NCBI GenBank assembly: GCA_024639445.1
Contig: JAHEIJ010000038.1
Coordinates: forward strand, 1 to 12,641
DNA length: 12,641 bases
Origin: Gammaproteobacteria bacterium
Lineage (GTDB): Bacteria; Pseudomonadota; Gammaproteobacteria; UBA6429; Thiohalophilaceae
Direction: 5' to 3'
Position 1 is the stretch's first letter, and every line of letters starts with the position of its first letter. The position numbers were made by a program, and so were the translations under genes. Positions 1-6,409 of the stretch are shown piece by piece. Under the pieces are notes generated by a model that was not told where the DNA came from, searched no databases, and saw nothing but the letters and a program-made list of their open reading frames with translations.

Positions 1-242
1 TCGCCGATCAGATCAAAGTGGTTGGCTTCCGGTCCGAAGTGACTGAGCTGTTTGCCCTGTTTGGCGAATTCGGCAATCGCGTCTTTCATGGCGGCGCGAT
101 CATAGCAATGGAAACTGTCACTTTCGACGACCAGTGGTTTGATTTCTTCCCGGAAGAAAATGTGCTCAAAGGCATCTTTGACAGTCGTGGTACCAGCACC
201 TGAAGAACCGGTAACTGCGATCACGGGATGTTTGGCGGACAT
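1..242 (-). CDS. prk: Phosphoribulokinase, N-terminal 80 residues (3' end beyond window)
   Basis: This enzyme phosphorylates ribulose 5-phosphate with ATP to make ribulose 1,5-bisphosphate, the CO2 acceptor of the Calvin cycle, in the cytoplasm. The visible 80 residues begin MSAKHPVIAVTGSSGAGTTT, with the P-loop GSSGAGT at residues 12-18. The family's substrate-site residues D42, H45 and R49 are present at the numbering used for the Rhodobacter enzyme, and the SHFGPEAN block follows at 67-74. The usual family string around D42 is EGDxFHR; here Gly is Ser41 and Arg is Cys46, which is unusual. The start is fixed by an AAGGAG Shine-Dalgarno five bases upstream. An overlapping ATG at 246 is out of frame. 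The gene is transcribed away from purD across a 300-base gap, so it probably has its own promoter. The rest of the gene lies left of base 1. An E. coli PrkB-like paralogue of unknown role cannot be fully excluded. Confidence 0.93.
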   Translation of the reverse strand, partial: MSAKHPVIAVTGSSGAGTTTVKDAFEHIFFREEIKPLVVESDSFHCYDRAAMKDAIAEFAKQGKQLSHFGPEANHFDLIG

Positions 243-247
243 GCATA

Positions 248-253
248 CTCCTT
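248..253 (-). promoter_or_regulatory. Shine-Dalgarno of prk
   Basis: The minus strand reads AAGGAG here, five bases before the ATG at 242. It selects that ATG over the out-of-frame ATG at 246, which would be only one base from the AAGGAG. Confidence 0.75.
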
Positions 254-311
254 AACACTCGTAGTTTTTGAAAATTTTTCGAATTCGGGGCTCGATTAGT
301 TTATTTACAGC

Positions 312-337
312 GTGTCTCCCAGACACTATCCAGACAC
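312..337. repeat. Triple AGACAC/GTGTCT hexamer cluster upstream of prk
   Basis: The plus strand reads GTGTCT, three bases, AGACAC, five bases, AGACAC. The first two copies form a perfect inverted repeat with 6-bp arms, and the third is a direct repeat of the second. The cluster lies about 70-95 bases upstream of the prk start codon, a typical operator position. Which protein would bind it is not evident. It does not obviously fit the T-N11-A pattern of CbbR-type regulators. Confidence 0.35.
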
Positions 338-505
338 GGTGTTCGAGCAAGTCGCGTATTTTACTGGAAATCCGTCATAATTATCACGGCTTTTATCTTT
401 GGCTGACGGTACTCATACCCGAGAACGAACTCATTTGCGTTTTGCGGCTGCATGGACAGCACTGTATGGCAGCGGGGTCATCTTACAGGGAGAGCTGAAA
501 TGTTA

Positions 506-535
506 GCTATTTCGCTGAAATTAAGCGAATTTAGC
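506..535 (-). terminator. Possible stem-loop at the 3' end of purD
   Basis: An imperfect hairpin starts seven bases beyond the purD stop codon. Its inner arms are TTCGCT and AGCGAA with a 4-bp outer stem (GCTA/TAGC). It is AT-rich and has no clear T-run on the minus strand, so it is at best a weak intrinsic terminator or an mRNA 3'-end structure. Confidence 0.25.
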
Positions 536-542
536 TTCAAAT

Positions 543-1826
543 TTAGACATTTTCGCGTGCGATTGCCCGGTAACCGATGTCTCGTCGACAATACATCCCG
601 TCCCAGTGAATTTGATCGACTAACTGATAGGCATGTTTCTGGGCTGCTGCCACGGAGTTGCCCAGAGCCACCGCACACAGCACCCGGCCGCCATTGGTCA
701 TGATTTGGCCGTCTTTTTCAGCGGTGCCGGCGTGAAATACTTTGCTATCTGGCGTATCGGCGGGCAGTCCTTCAATAATATCGCCCTTGCTATAACTGGC
801 CGGATAGCCACCGGCAGCCAGAACGACTCCAAGGGACGGCCGAGGATCCCACTCAGTGTTAATGGTGTCGAGCTTGCCGTCGAGTGCCGTATTGCACAGC
901 GTCACCAGGTCGGACCTGAGGCGCATCAGAATGGGTTGGGTCTCCGGGTCGCCGAAGCGGCAGTTGTATTCCAGCACCTTCGGGGTGCCATCATTTGCGA
1001 TCATCAAGCCGGCATAGAGGAAGCCGCTGTATGGATGACCTTCGGCTGCCATACCGTGTACGGTTGGCTCGATCACCTCACGCATAACACGCTGGTGGAT
1101 TTCCGGGGTGACCACTGGCGCGGGGGAATAGGCGCCCATGCCACCGGTATTGGGACCGGTGTCACCTTCATCACGGGCCTTGTGGTCCTGGGAGGTGGCC
1201 ATGGGCAGGATATGTTCCCCATCCACCATGACGATGAAACTGGCTTCTTCGCCGGTGAGGTATTCCTCGATCACCACCCGATGTCCGGCCACACCAAAGG
1301 CATTTCCGGCCAGCATATCTCTGACCGCGGCAATGGCTTCCTCTTCGGTTTGCGCCAGGATCACGCCCTTACCGGCGGCCAGACCATCAGCCTTGACGAC
1401 GATGGGCGCGCCCTGTTGTCGGATGTAGGTAATGGCCTTATCCACTTCGGTGAAGTTACCGTAGGCGGCGGTGGGAATGCGGTGGCGAGCGAGAAAATCC
1501 TTGGTGAAGGCCTTGGAGCCTTCCAGTTGTGCGGCCCCCTGGGTTGGGCCAAAGCAGCGTAAGCCAGCCGTGTGAAAAATATCGACTACGCCCAGCACCA
1601 GCGGCGCTTCGGGACCGACAATGGTCAGGTCAATCTGGTGGGACTGGGCAAAGACGGTCAGAGCATGTATGTCGTCCACCTCGATAGCGACATTTTGCAG
1701 CTTGGGCTCATGGGCCGTGCCGGCATTACCGGGTGCCACGTACACAATATCGACGTCCTTGGATTGGGCGGCTTTCCAGGCCAGGGCATGTTCGCGACCG
1801 CCGCCGCCGATGACCAGAATCTTCAT
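543..1826 (-). CDS. purD: Phosphoribosylamine--glycine ligase (GARS)
   Basis: This cytoplasmic enzyme joins 5-phosphoribosylamine and glycine with ATP to give glycinamide ribonucleotide, the second step of purine synthesis. The 427-residue length matches the family. The N-domain opens MKILVIGGGGREHAL (1-14). The ATP-grasp core shows LEGSKAFTKDF (101-111), VVKADGLAAGKGV (143-155), the SQDHKARDEGDTGPNTGGMG stretch (212-231) and the metal/ATP-site motif EYNCRFGDPETQ (286-297). The start sits behind a modest GGGGA about nine bases upstream. purH, the common partner in gammaproteobacteria, is not next to it; an LtaS-like gene precedes it with an 84-base gap that contains a candidate promoter. The gene appears intact. 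Confidence 0.98.
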   Translation of the reverse strand: MKILVIGGGGREHALAWKAAQSKDVDIVYVAPGNAGTAHEPKLQNVAIEVDDIHALTVFAQSHQIDLTIVGPEAPLVLGVVDIFHTAGLRCFGPTQGAAQLEGSKAFTKDFLARHRIPTAAYGNFTEVDKAITYIRQQGAPIVVKADGLAAGKGVILAQTEEEAIAAVRDMLAGNAFGVAGHRVVIEEYLTGEEASFIVMVDGEHILPMATSQDHKARDEGDTGPNTGGMGAYSPAPVVTPEIHQRVMREVIEPTVHGMAAEGHPYSGFLYAGLMIANDGTPKVLEYNCRFGDPETQPILMRLRSDLVTLCNTALDGKLDTINTEWDPRPSLGVVLAAGGYPASYSKGDIIEGLPADTPDSKVFHAGTAEKDGQIMTNGGRVLCAVALGNSVAAAQKHAYQLVDQIHWDGMYCRRDIGYRAIARENV

Positions 1827-1868
1827 GCATCTATCCCCATACAGGTTTGAGGTAAATCAGGGGCAGGG

Positions 1869-1897
1869 ACTATGCCGTATTCACTCCAATGGGTCAA
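1869..1897 (-). promoter_or_regulatory. Candidate purD promoter
   Basis: The minus strand reads TTGACC (revcomp of 1892-1897), a 17-base spacer, then CATAGT (revcomp of 1869-1874), about 43 bases before the purD start codon. The -35 matches the sigma-70 consensus at 5/6 positions and the -10 at 4/6. No PurR-type box (ACGCAAACGTTTGCGT-like) was seen. The call rests on consensus matching only. Confidence 0.35.
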
Positions 1898-1910
1898 ACC
1901 GGCGAAGGGA

Positions 1911-3908
1911 TCATTGTTTGTTGTGGTACAACATGTATTTAACGGTCTCATGTATGCCTGTTACCAGTTCCTGCATCTGGCGTGCTTCCCCTGGTTGTTG
2001 TTGCAAGACATCGTGACCGGCGTCATTGGCGCGGGTATCGATCAGCAGTGGCTTGCTGCCATCGGCATTCATACGGAAATAGCTGTCTTCGCCAATCAGG
2101 CCGATTTCCGGAATGCGGTGGTGAGTGATGGTGAAGGCATACCGCTGTTCGACAAATTGCGAATCCCGCAGATCCCGACCCAGGGTGGTATTCACATAAC
2201 CCTGTGGCGCCGCCAGGCCGGCAATCGTTGGCAACAGATCCACCTCACTGGCCGGCTTGTGATCCACGCCGGGTTGGGTGATTAATTTCGGTGCATAAAA
2301 CAGCAGTGGAGTATGGAAACCGGTCAGGATGTAGTCGGATTCAAATTGTGGGGTGTGTTTCCCGCCATAGCCGGTAATGCCATGGTCGCCGTAAAAAATA
2401 AATATCGTGTTGTCGAAGTAGCCGGCTTGTTTGGCCAGTTGCATGAAAAAACCGAGGCTGTGATCCATGAAACGGAACGAATTGTATTCACCTTCAGAAA
2501 TGAAACCGGCATTTTTCAAGGCCTTGTCGTCTTGTTGAACCAGTTCGAAGCCGTGATTTTCTTCCGGGATGGTATAAGGACGGTGATTACCGGAGGTCTG
2601 AATGATGGCAAAGAAGGGTTCTTCTTGTTTACGTAAGATCTGGTTTGCCTCCTTAAACAGATCCAGATCCGAGAGCCCCCACACATCGATGCGTTGTGAA
2701 GCATAGCTGCCTTCCTCATAGACTTGCAGGTTGGGAATATTGTGCTGTAATACGCCGCGTATGTTGCCCCAGTTGGCGCTGCCGCCGAGAAAATAGAACT
2801 TTTCATAACCTTCAAAGGCATTGATGATCGTATGCTGGTCAACTACCAGCGGATTGCGTGAAGAAGTCTTGTTTAATTCAATGTCCGGAATACCGGTTAC
2901 TGCGGCAAAAACGGAACGTGCAGTGCCAGTATGCGGAGTATAAAAGCGACTGAATTGCAAACTCTGTTTGGCAATAGCATCAAAATTTGGTGTGGGATCG
3001 AGCGGGTTGCCAAATGTGCCTGTTTTATAGGAAGCAAACGACTCCAGGAACACCATCACGATATTGGGCCGCTGGGCCGCATAGGTTCCCGGGGTGGTGA
3101 TTTCACGCCGGTAGTTGAGAGCGTCTATATCCTTGTCATTGACACCGAGATAGTCAGCCATGAGATCGTAGGACTGACGCGTCTTGTCACGATTAAAAGT
3201 GACGTTCTTGTTCTTGAGGGTATTAAAAAAATACAACACCGGGTTGACGGTAACTGCCGGGGCAAAAGTATGTGGCGTGACAAAGGCATCACTCCAGCGC
3301 AAGGGGTAATAAGAGAATTTGCCATAAATGCCAAACAGTAATAAAAATGTACTGGCAATGATCACGCCCGCTTTTTTCCAGCCGTGGAAATGGGGATTGG
3401 CGTAATTTGCGGCACGCCATAGCAGGCGATGCAAATACCAGATATAGGCGCCGATGATGGTAGCCATTAAGAGGCATATCCAGATCACCGGGTAGGTTTC
3501 CCACACCATTTGCATGGAGGTCGACAGGTTATAGGCGAAACGCAACACGGTGGCATTCATCGGTGTTTGCAGGTAGGCGTAATAACCGAAATGCATGAAA
3601 TAAAAAATCAGCGCTGTGGCAAATGCCAATCCCAGGTAAGCAAACCAGATATTGCGCATCAAGCGTGATTCAAAGGGGCTAAGGAATCGTAGCCCGCCGA
3701 GCGCAAACAGTGGCAGGATCATTAGCAACACCAGCCGCAGGTCAAATTTCAGACCAAGATAAAAACCGTGAAGCAAGTCTGTACCCGGAATAGGATCGCT
3801 GGGATTGTTGAAATATACCCAGAAGGCGACCCGGAAAAGGGAAAACAGCACCAGGTTGAGCAGTCCAACGTTGAGCAGGAAATGAAGCAGCCGGGGTAAT
3901 TTTTGCAT
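1911..3908 (-). CDS. LTA synthase family protein (sulfatase-fold phosphotransferase-like membrane enzyme)
   Basis: A 665-residue integral membrane enzyme with the LtaS architecture: five predicted N-terminal transmembrane helices (about 9-31, 50-75, 86-112, 136-160 and 180-196) and a large periplasmic sulfatase-fold domain (about 280-640). The catalytic set expected from LtaS is visible: a metal-ligand Glu at E289 in VMVFLESF, a nucleophilic Thr at T329 in HTGTARSVF, a substrate-side His at H442 in SGNHRPY, and D508/H509 in FYGDHG. In Firmicutes such enzymes transfer glycerol phosphate from phosphatidylglycerol to lipoteichoic acid. In Gram-negatives relatives act on periplasmic glucans (OpgB-like) or have unknown acceptors, so the substrate here is not known. 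No strong Shine-Dalgarno precedes the ATG. It is divergent from the phosphatase-like gene at 4029 and lies upstream of purD on the same strand. Confidence 0.88.
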   Translation of the reverse strand: MQKLPRLLHFLLNVGLLNLVLFSLFRVAFWVYFNNPSDPIPGTDLLHGFYLGLKFDLRLVLLMILPLFALGGLRFLSPFESRLMRNIWFAYLGLAFATALIFYFMHFGYYAYLQTPMNATVLRFAYNLSTSMQMVWETYPVIWICLLMATIIGAYIWYLHRLLWRAANYANPHFHGWKKAGVIIASTFLLLFGIYGKFSYYPLRWSDAFVTPHTFAPAVTVNPVLYFFNTLKNKNVTFNRDKTRQSYDLMADYLGVNDKDIDALNYRREITTPGTYAAQRPNIVMVFLESFASYKTGTFGNPLDPTPNFDAIAKQSLQFSRFYTPHTGTARSVFAAVTGIPDIELNKTSSRNPLVVDQHTIINAFEGYEKFYFLGGSANWGNIRGVLQHNIPNLQVYEEGSYASQRIDVWGLSDLDLFKEANQILRKQEEPFFAIIQTSGNHRPYTIPEENHGFELVQQDDKALKNAGFISEGEYNSFRFMDHSLGFFMQLAKQAGYFDNTIFIFYGDHGITGYGGKHTPQFESDYILTGFHTPLLFYAPKLITQPGVDHKPASEVDLLPTIAGLAAPQGYVNTTLGRDLRDSQFVEQRYAFTITHHRIPEIGLIGEDSYFRMNADGSKPLLIDTRANDAGHDVLQQQPGEARQMQELVTGIHETVKYMLYHNKQ

Positions 3909-3942
3909 AGAAACTATCTTGGGGTTGGTATTAATAAAAGAG

Positions 3943-3972
3943 ACTATATTCTAATGGTGCAAAACGTTGCAA
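3943..3972 (-). promoter_or_regulatory. Candidate promoter of the LtaS-like gene
   Basis: The minus strand reads TTGCAA (3967-3972), an 18-base spacer, then TATAGT (revcomp of 3943-3948), about 35 bases before the start codon at 3908. The -35 hexamer is its own reverse complement, so it can also serve the divergent gene. Confidence 0.4.
3958..3971. repeat. Inverted repeat TGCAA-aacg-TTGCA in the divergent promoter region
   Basis: Perfect 5-bp arms separated by four bases, overlapping the shared -35 hexamer. A regulator bound here would cover the -35 of both divergent promoters. A binding protein is not evident from the sequence. Confidence 0.35.
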
Positions 3973-3996
3973 AAAAGACCCGATTGCTGTGATAAA
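3967..3996 (+). promoter_or_regulatory. Candidate promoter of the metallophosphoesterase gene
   Basis: TTGCAA (3967-3972), an 18-base spacer and GATAAA (3991-3996), preceded by TG in extended -10 position (TGTGATAAA). The -10 ends 32 bases before the ATG at 4029. Confidence 0.4.
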
Positions 3997-4028
3997 GTTT
4001 CATTTCTGACTGACTCGGCCAAAATTGC

Positions 4029-5429
4029 ATGACTGACGCCATTCCTGATTCACAAATTGCTCCGAAACTCCCGCGCCACTGGCGTTGGTCGCTCTATATC
4101 CTGGCTACGGTAGTGCTATTGATGGTGTTATATGGGCTTGGGCGGCTGGGGCACGTCGCACTCGGCAGCTTCTATACTGGTGAGCGTGGGCCCTACCTGC
4201 AACAGCCGTCCCCAACCAGCATGACCTTGCGTTGGCAAACCACTGAAGCGGAAACTGGTGTGGTGCGCTATGGTCTACAGCCTGATCAATTGCAATGGCA
4301 AGTGGAGGAAAAGCAGCCGGGCGAGGAACACGAAGTACGACTCAGTGGTTTAGAGCCCAACACACGTTATTTTTACGCTATCGAATCCAAGGAAAAATCG
4401 CTTTATGCGGGCCCTGATTTCTGGTTTTTCACCCCGCCAAGCGTTGGAAAACCGGTAGCGACACGGCTCGTGGTACTGGGGGACCCTGGTTATGCTAATC
4501 CACGGCAGCTTGTCGTACAGGATGTGATGCAAACCTGGCTGGAATTAAACCCCCGTCCTGATCGACCCGCTTTCGATTTATTGCTTACTACTGGTGACAA
4601 TGCCTATCGTTCAGGCACTAATGAACAATTTCAGGCCGGCTTCTTTGAGCCCTATGCCAGTTGGTTGCGCAATGTGCCGGTTTGGCCCGTGTACGGCAAC
4701 CACGATGCGCGCCGCTGGGCGTTTTTTGACCTGTTCAGTTTCCCTCTTGATGGCGAAAGTGGCGGCCTGCCTTCCGGGACGGAACATTACTATTCCTTTG
4801 ACCATGGCCAGGTTCATTTCGTAGTGCTTGACAGTACCGCCAGCAGCATGGATGAAGGGAGCGCCATGTTACGTTGGCTGCAAGAGGATCTGGCGGGGAG
4901 TCATCAGCCCTGGTTGATCGCGGCATTTCATCACCCACCTTACACCCATGGCTCGCATAATTCCGACAGTCGTGGCGACAGTGGTGGCCGGATGTTTGAT
5001 GTGCGGGAGAATATTTTACCGCTTCTGGAACAAGCCGGTGTGGATCTGGTATTGAGCGGCCACAGTCACATGTATGAGCGGTCCCATCTTATGGGGTGTC
5101 ACTACGGCAAGTCTGAAACACTGCAGCCACAAATGATGCAGCAGCCGGTACATAAGGATGAAAACGCACTCTACATCAAACCCGCAGCCGGGCGGGTTGC
5201 TAATCAGGGAGCGATTTATCTGGTACTGGGATCATCCTCTAAACTTGATCAAGGTCCGCTGGATCATCCCGCGATGGCCGTATCAGAAGGCGAGATGGGT
5301 GCCTTGGTGGTAGACATCAATGGTTCCCGACTGGATGCCCGGTTTCTTACAGATAGAGGCATGATCGCCGATAGCTTCGCCATTGTTAAAGGGGATACTA
5401 CTGTCACACCGTTACAATGTGCGCCCTGA
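4029..5429 (+). CDS. Membrane-anchored purple-acid-phosphatase-like metallophosphoesterase
   Basis: A 466-residue protein predicted to hydrolyse a phosphoester outside the cytoplasmic membrane. An N-terminal signal anchor (about 19-47, after a short cytoplasmic tail) leads into a fibronectin-III-like domain (about 55-136) like the N-domain of purple acid phosphatases. The two-metal catalytic domain follows. Its motifs appear in order: GDPGYAN (D152, Y155), GDNAY (D190, Y193), GNHD (N224, H225), FHHPP (H301, H302) and GHSHMYER (H345, H347). The Tyr in GDxxY is the usual charge-transfer ligand, which favours the PAP class over generic phosphoesterases. No clear Shine-Dalgarno precedes the ATG, and no better upstream start exists. 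It is divergent from the LtaS-like gene and followed at a 75-base distance by a Pmp3-type gene. The substrate is unknown; phosphomonoesters, phospholipid head groups or envelope polymers are possible. Confidence 0.88.
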   Translation: MTDAIPDSQIAPKLPRHWRWSLYILATVVLLMVLYGLGRLGHVALGSFYTGERGPYLQQPSPTSMTLRWQTTEAETGVVRYGLQPDQLQWQVEEKQPGEEHEVRLSGLEPNTRYFYAIESKEKSLYAGPDFWFFTPPSVGKPVATRLVVLGDPGYANPRQLVVQDVMQTWLELNPRPDRPAFDLLLTTGDNAYRSGTNEQFQAGFFEPYASWLRNVPVWPVYGNHDARRWAFFDLFSFPLDGESGGLPSGTEHYYSFDHGQVHFVVLDSTASSMDEGSAMLRWLQEDLAGSHQPWLIAAFHHPPYTHGSHNSDSRGDSGGRMFDVRENILPLLEQAGVDLVLSGHSHMYERSHLMGCHYGKSETLQPQMMQQPVHKDENALYIKPAAGRVANQGAIYLVLGSSSKLDQGPLDHPAMAVSEGEMGALVVDINGSRLDARFLTDRGMIADSFAIVKGDTTVTPLQCAP

Positions 5430-5449
5430 AGGTTTTAGCCATAAAACCT
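5430..5449 (+). terminator. Stem-loop directly after the metallophosphoesterase stop
   Basis: AGGTTTTA, loop gcca, TAAAACCT: a perfect 8-bp stem with a 4-base loop, starting at the base after the stop codon. There is no T-run behind it, so it may be a Rho-assisted 3' end or a stabilising structure rather than a classical intrinsic terminator. Confidence 0.4.
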
Positions 5450-5477
5450 GAGGAATCGCACCACTGTTGTTCCCGAA

Positions 5478-5489
5478 GACTGATCAGTC
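5478..5489. repeat. 12-bp perfect palindrome upstream of the Pmp3-like gene
   Basis: GACTGATCAGTC ends two bases before the TGGAGGA ribosome site. It could be an operator or, as RNA, fold next to the Shine-Dalgarno. Chance is also possible at this length. Confidence 0.25.
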
Positions 5490-5504
5490 CTGGAGGACAG
5501 TATA

Positions 5505-5666
5505 ATGAATAATAAATTCGTATTGATCATCCTATCAATTCTGTTGGCACCGCTCGCAGTTTACTTGAAAAAAGGGGCAGGCAAGGATCTAGTTATTAAT
5601 ATATTGCTGTGTTTTTTATTCTATTTTCCCGCGGTTATCCATGCACTATGGCTGGTAACACAGTAG
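5505..5666 (+). CDS. Pmp3/YqaE-family small membrane protein (53 aa)
   Basis: A short proteolipid of the PMP3 (UPF0057) family, two transmembrane hairpins in the cytoplasmic membrane. In yeast, plants and bacteria the family is tied to membrane potential and to salt or cold stress. The sequence starts MNNKFVLIILSILLAPLAVY and carries the family core LAPLAVYLKKGAGKD (14-28), then LVINILLCFLFYFPAVIHAL (29-48) and the terminal WLVTQ. Length and layout match the 50-55-residue norm. A TGGAGGA Shine-Dalgarno seven bases before the ATG supports the start. It lies between the phosphatase-like gene and the YtoQ gene on the same strand. Whether the three are co-transcribed is unclear, because of the stem-loop at 5430-5449. 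Confidence 0.9.
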   Translation: MNNKFVLIILSILLAPLAVYLKKGAGKDLVINILLCFLFYFPAVIHALWLVTQ

Positions 5667-5723
5667 GCGGAGAGGTTATCTTTTTTATTCTTCTCACATA
5701 TCAAGTTAACGGGTCGTAAAACA

Positions 5724-6176
5724 ATGAACAAAATCTGGAACGTCTATCTCTCCGGTGAAATCCACACTAACTGGCGTGAACGTATTAAACAGGGTGCACA
5801 GGCAGAGAGCCTTGATGTCGAGTTTGTTGCCCCGGTAACTGATCATGCCAAAAGCGATGACTGTGGGGTTGCGATTCTCGGTGCGGAGGAGAATAACTTC
5901 TGGCATGACCACAAGGGTGCCAATCTCAATGCCATACGTACACGCACTCTGATAGAAAATGCCGACATAGTCGTGGTGCGCTTTGGCGACAAGTACCGGC
6001 AGTGGAATGCAGCGTTTGATGCCGGTTTTGCCTCCGCCCTGGGCAAGTCTGTTATTACCTTACATGATCCGGATCTTACTCATGCATTAAAAGAAGTTGA
6101 CGGCGCAGCACAGGCGGTATGCCAGACCCCTGAACAGGTGGTGGAAATTCTGAAATATGTAATCACCCAGGTGTGA
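5724..6176 (+). CDS. ytoQ: YtoQ family protein
   Basis: A 150-residue soluble protein of the YtoQ family, whose biochemical role is not established. The family resembles nucleoside 2-deoxyribosyltransferase-type folds. Visible marks are NVYLSGEIHTNWRERI (6-21), the FVAPVTDHAKSDDCG stretch (34-48), and the conserved ADIVVVRFGDKYRQWNAAFD block (80-99). That last block corresponds in position to the acidic catalytic part of deoxyribosyltransferases. Full length matches the family. No strong Shine-Dalgarno is seen before the ATG, and no better start is available. It follows the Pmp3-like gene by 57 bases. Confidence 0.85.
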   Translation: MNKIWNVYLSGEIHTNWRERIKQGAQAESLDVEFVAPVTDHAKSDDCGVAILGAEENNFWHDHKGANLNAIRTRTLIENADIVVVRFGDKYRQWNAAFDAGFASALGKSVITLHDPDLTHALKEVDGAAQAVCQTPEQVVEILKYVITQV

Positions 6177-6240
6177 TTAAAAGCATGGCGAGAAAGAGAG
6201 GGCGTTCCTATTAGGTCACGAATAATGCCACGGTTTCGGT

Positions 6241-6267
6241 TTGACATATTAGTCCCTGCTGTATTCC
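6241..6267 (+). promoter_or_regulatory. Weak candidate promoter before the antiporter gene
   Basis: A perfect TTGACA (6241-6246) is followed by TATTCC (6262-6267) with a short 15-base spacer. Spacing and -10 are poor. A second -10-like TATTAT lies at 6295-6300 without a good -35. The antiporter start is at 6410, so the leader would be about 135 bases. Confidence 0.2.
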
Positions 6268-6409
6268 TGTTCACTCGATGAAAAGTCCCTCTACTATTAT
6301 AAAAGGGATGGCAGCACATTCGTGGTCTACGGAGTCACTCGGCCCTAAACAAAACAACTCAAGACCATGTGGGTCGGCCTGACAACAGGTGACCGGTAAA
6401 TAAACACGC

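Larger units (their letters stand above)
243..542. other. Intergenic region between purD and prk
   Basis: These 300 bases separate two minus-strand genes. They hold the prk Shine-Dalgarno, a cluster of GTGTCT/AGACAC hexamers at 312-337 and an AT-rich stem-loop at 506-535 just past purD. Short open frames exist on the plus strand, but none has a convincing ribosome site or a protein-like sequence. I could not pick a convincing -35/-10 pair for prk. No tRNA or small-RNA gene was recognised. Confidence 0.6.

Noticed and set aside
338..360. TTCGAGC resembling a tRNA T-loop
   Set aside because: Flanking bases do not form the T-stem, and no anticodon or acceptor stem is found around it.
268..498. 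76-codon plus-strand open frame in the prk-purD gap
   Set aside because: No Shine-Dalgarno and a non-protein-like composition; more likely a chance frame in regulatory DNA.
633..1562. 309-codon plus-strand open frame opposite purD
   Set aside because: It is the antisense of a clear full-length purD with intact motifs; the translation shows no domain pattern and no ribosome site precedes it.
3958..3973. Resemblance of the divergent-promoter dyad to a PurR/LacI operator
   Set aside because: Centred on CG, only AACGTT is symmetric and the outer bases mismatch the LacI-family consensus, so no specific regulator is assigned.
5501..5506. Perfect TATAAT just before the Pmp3-like gene
   Set aside because: It overlaps the start codon and follows the ribosome site, and no -35 lies at the right distance; a promoter here could not serve this gene with its Shine-Dalgarno.
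6286..6308. TCCCT/AGGGA stem upstream of the antiporter
   Set aside because: Only five base pairs around a 13-base loop; not stronger than chance.
6222..6400. Two tiny open frames (18-24 codons) before the antiporter
   Set aside because: Too short, no convincing start context, and no recognisable family.
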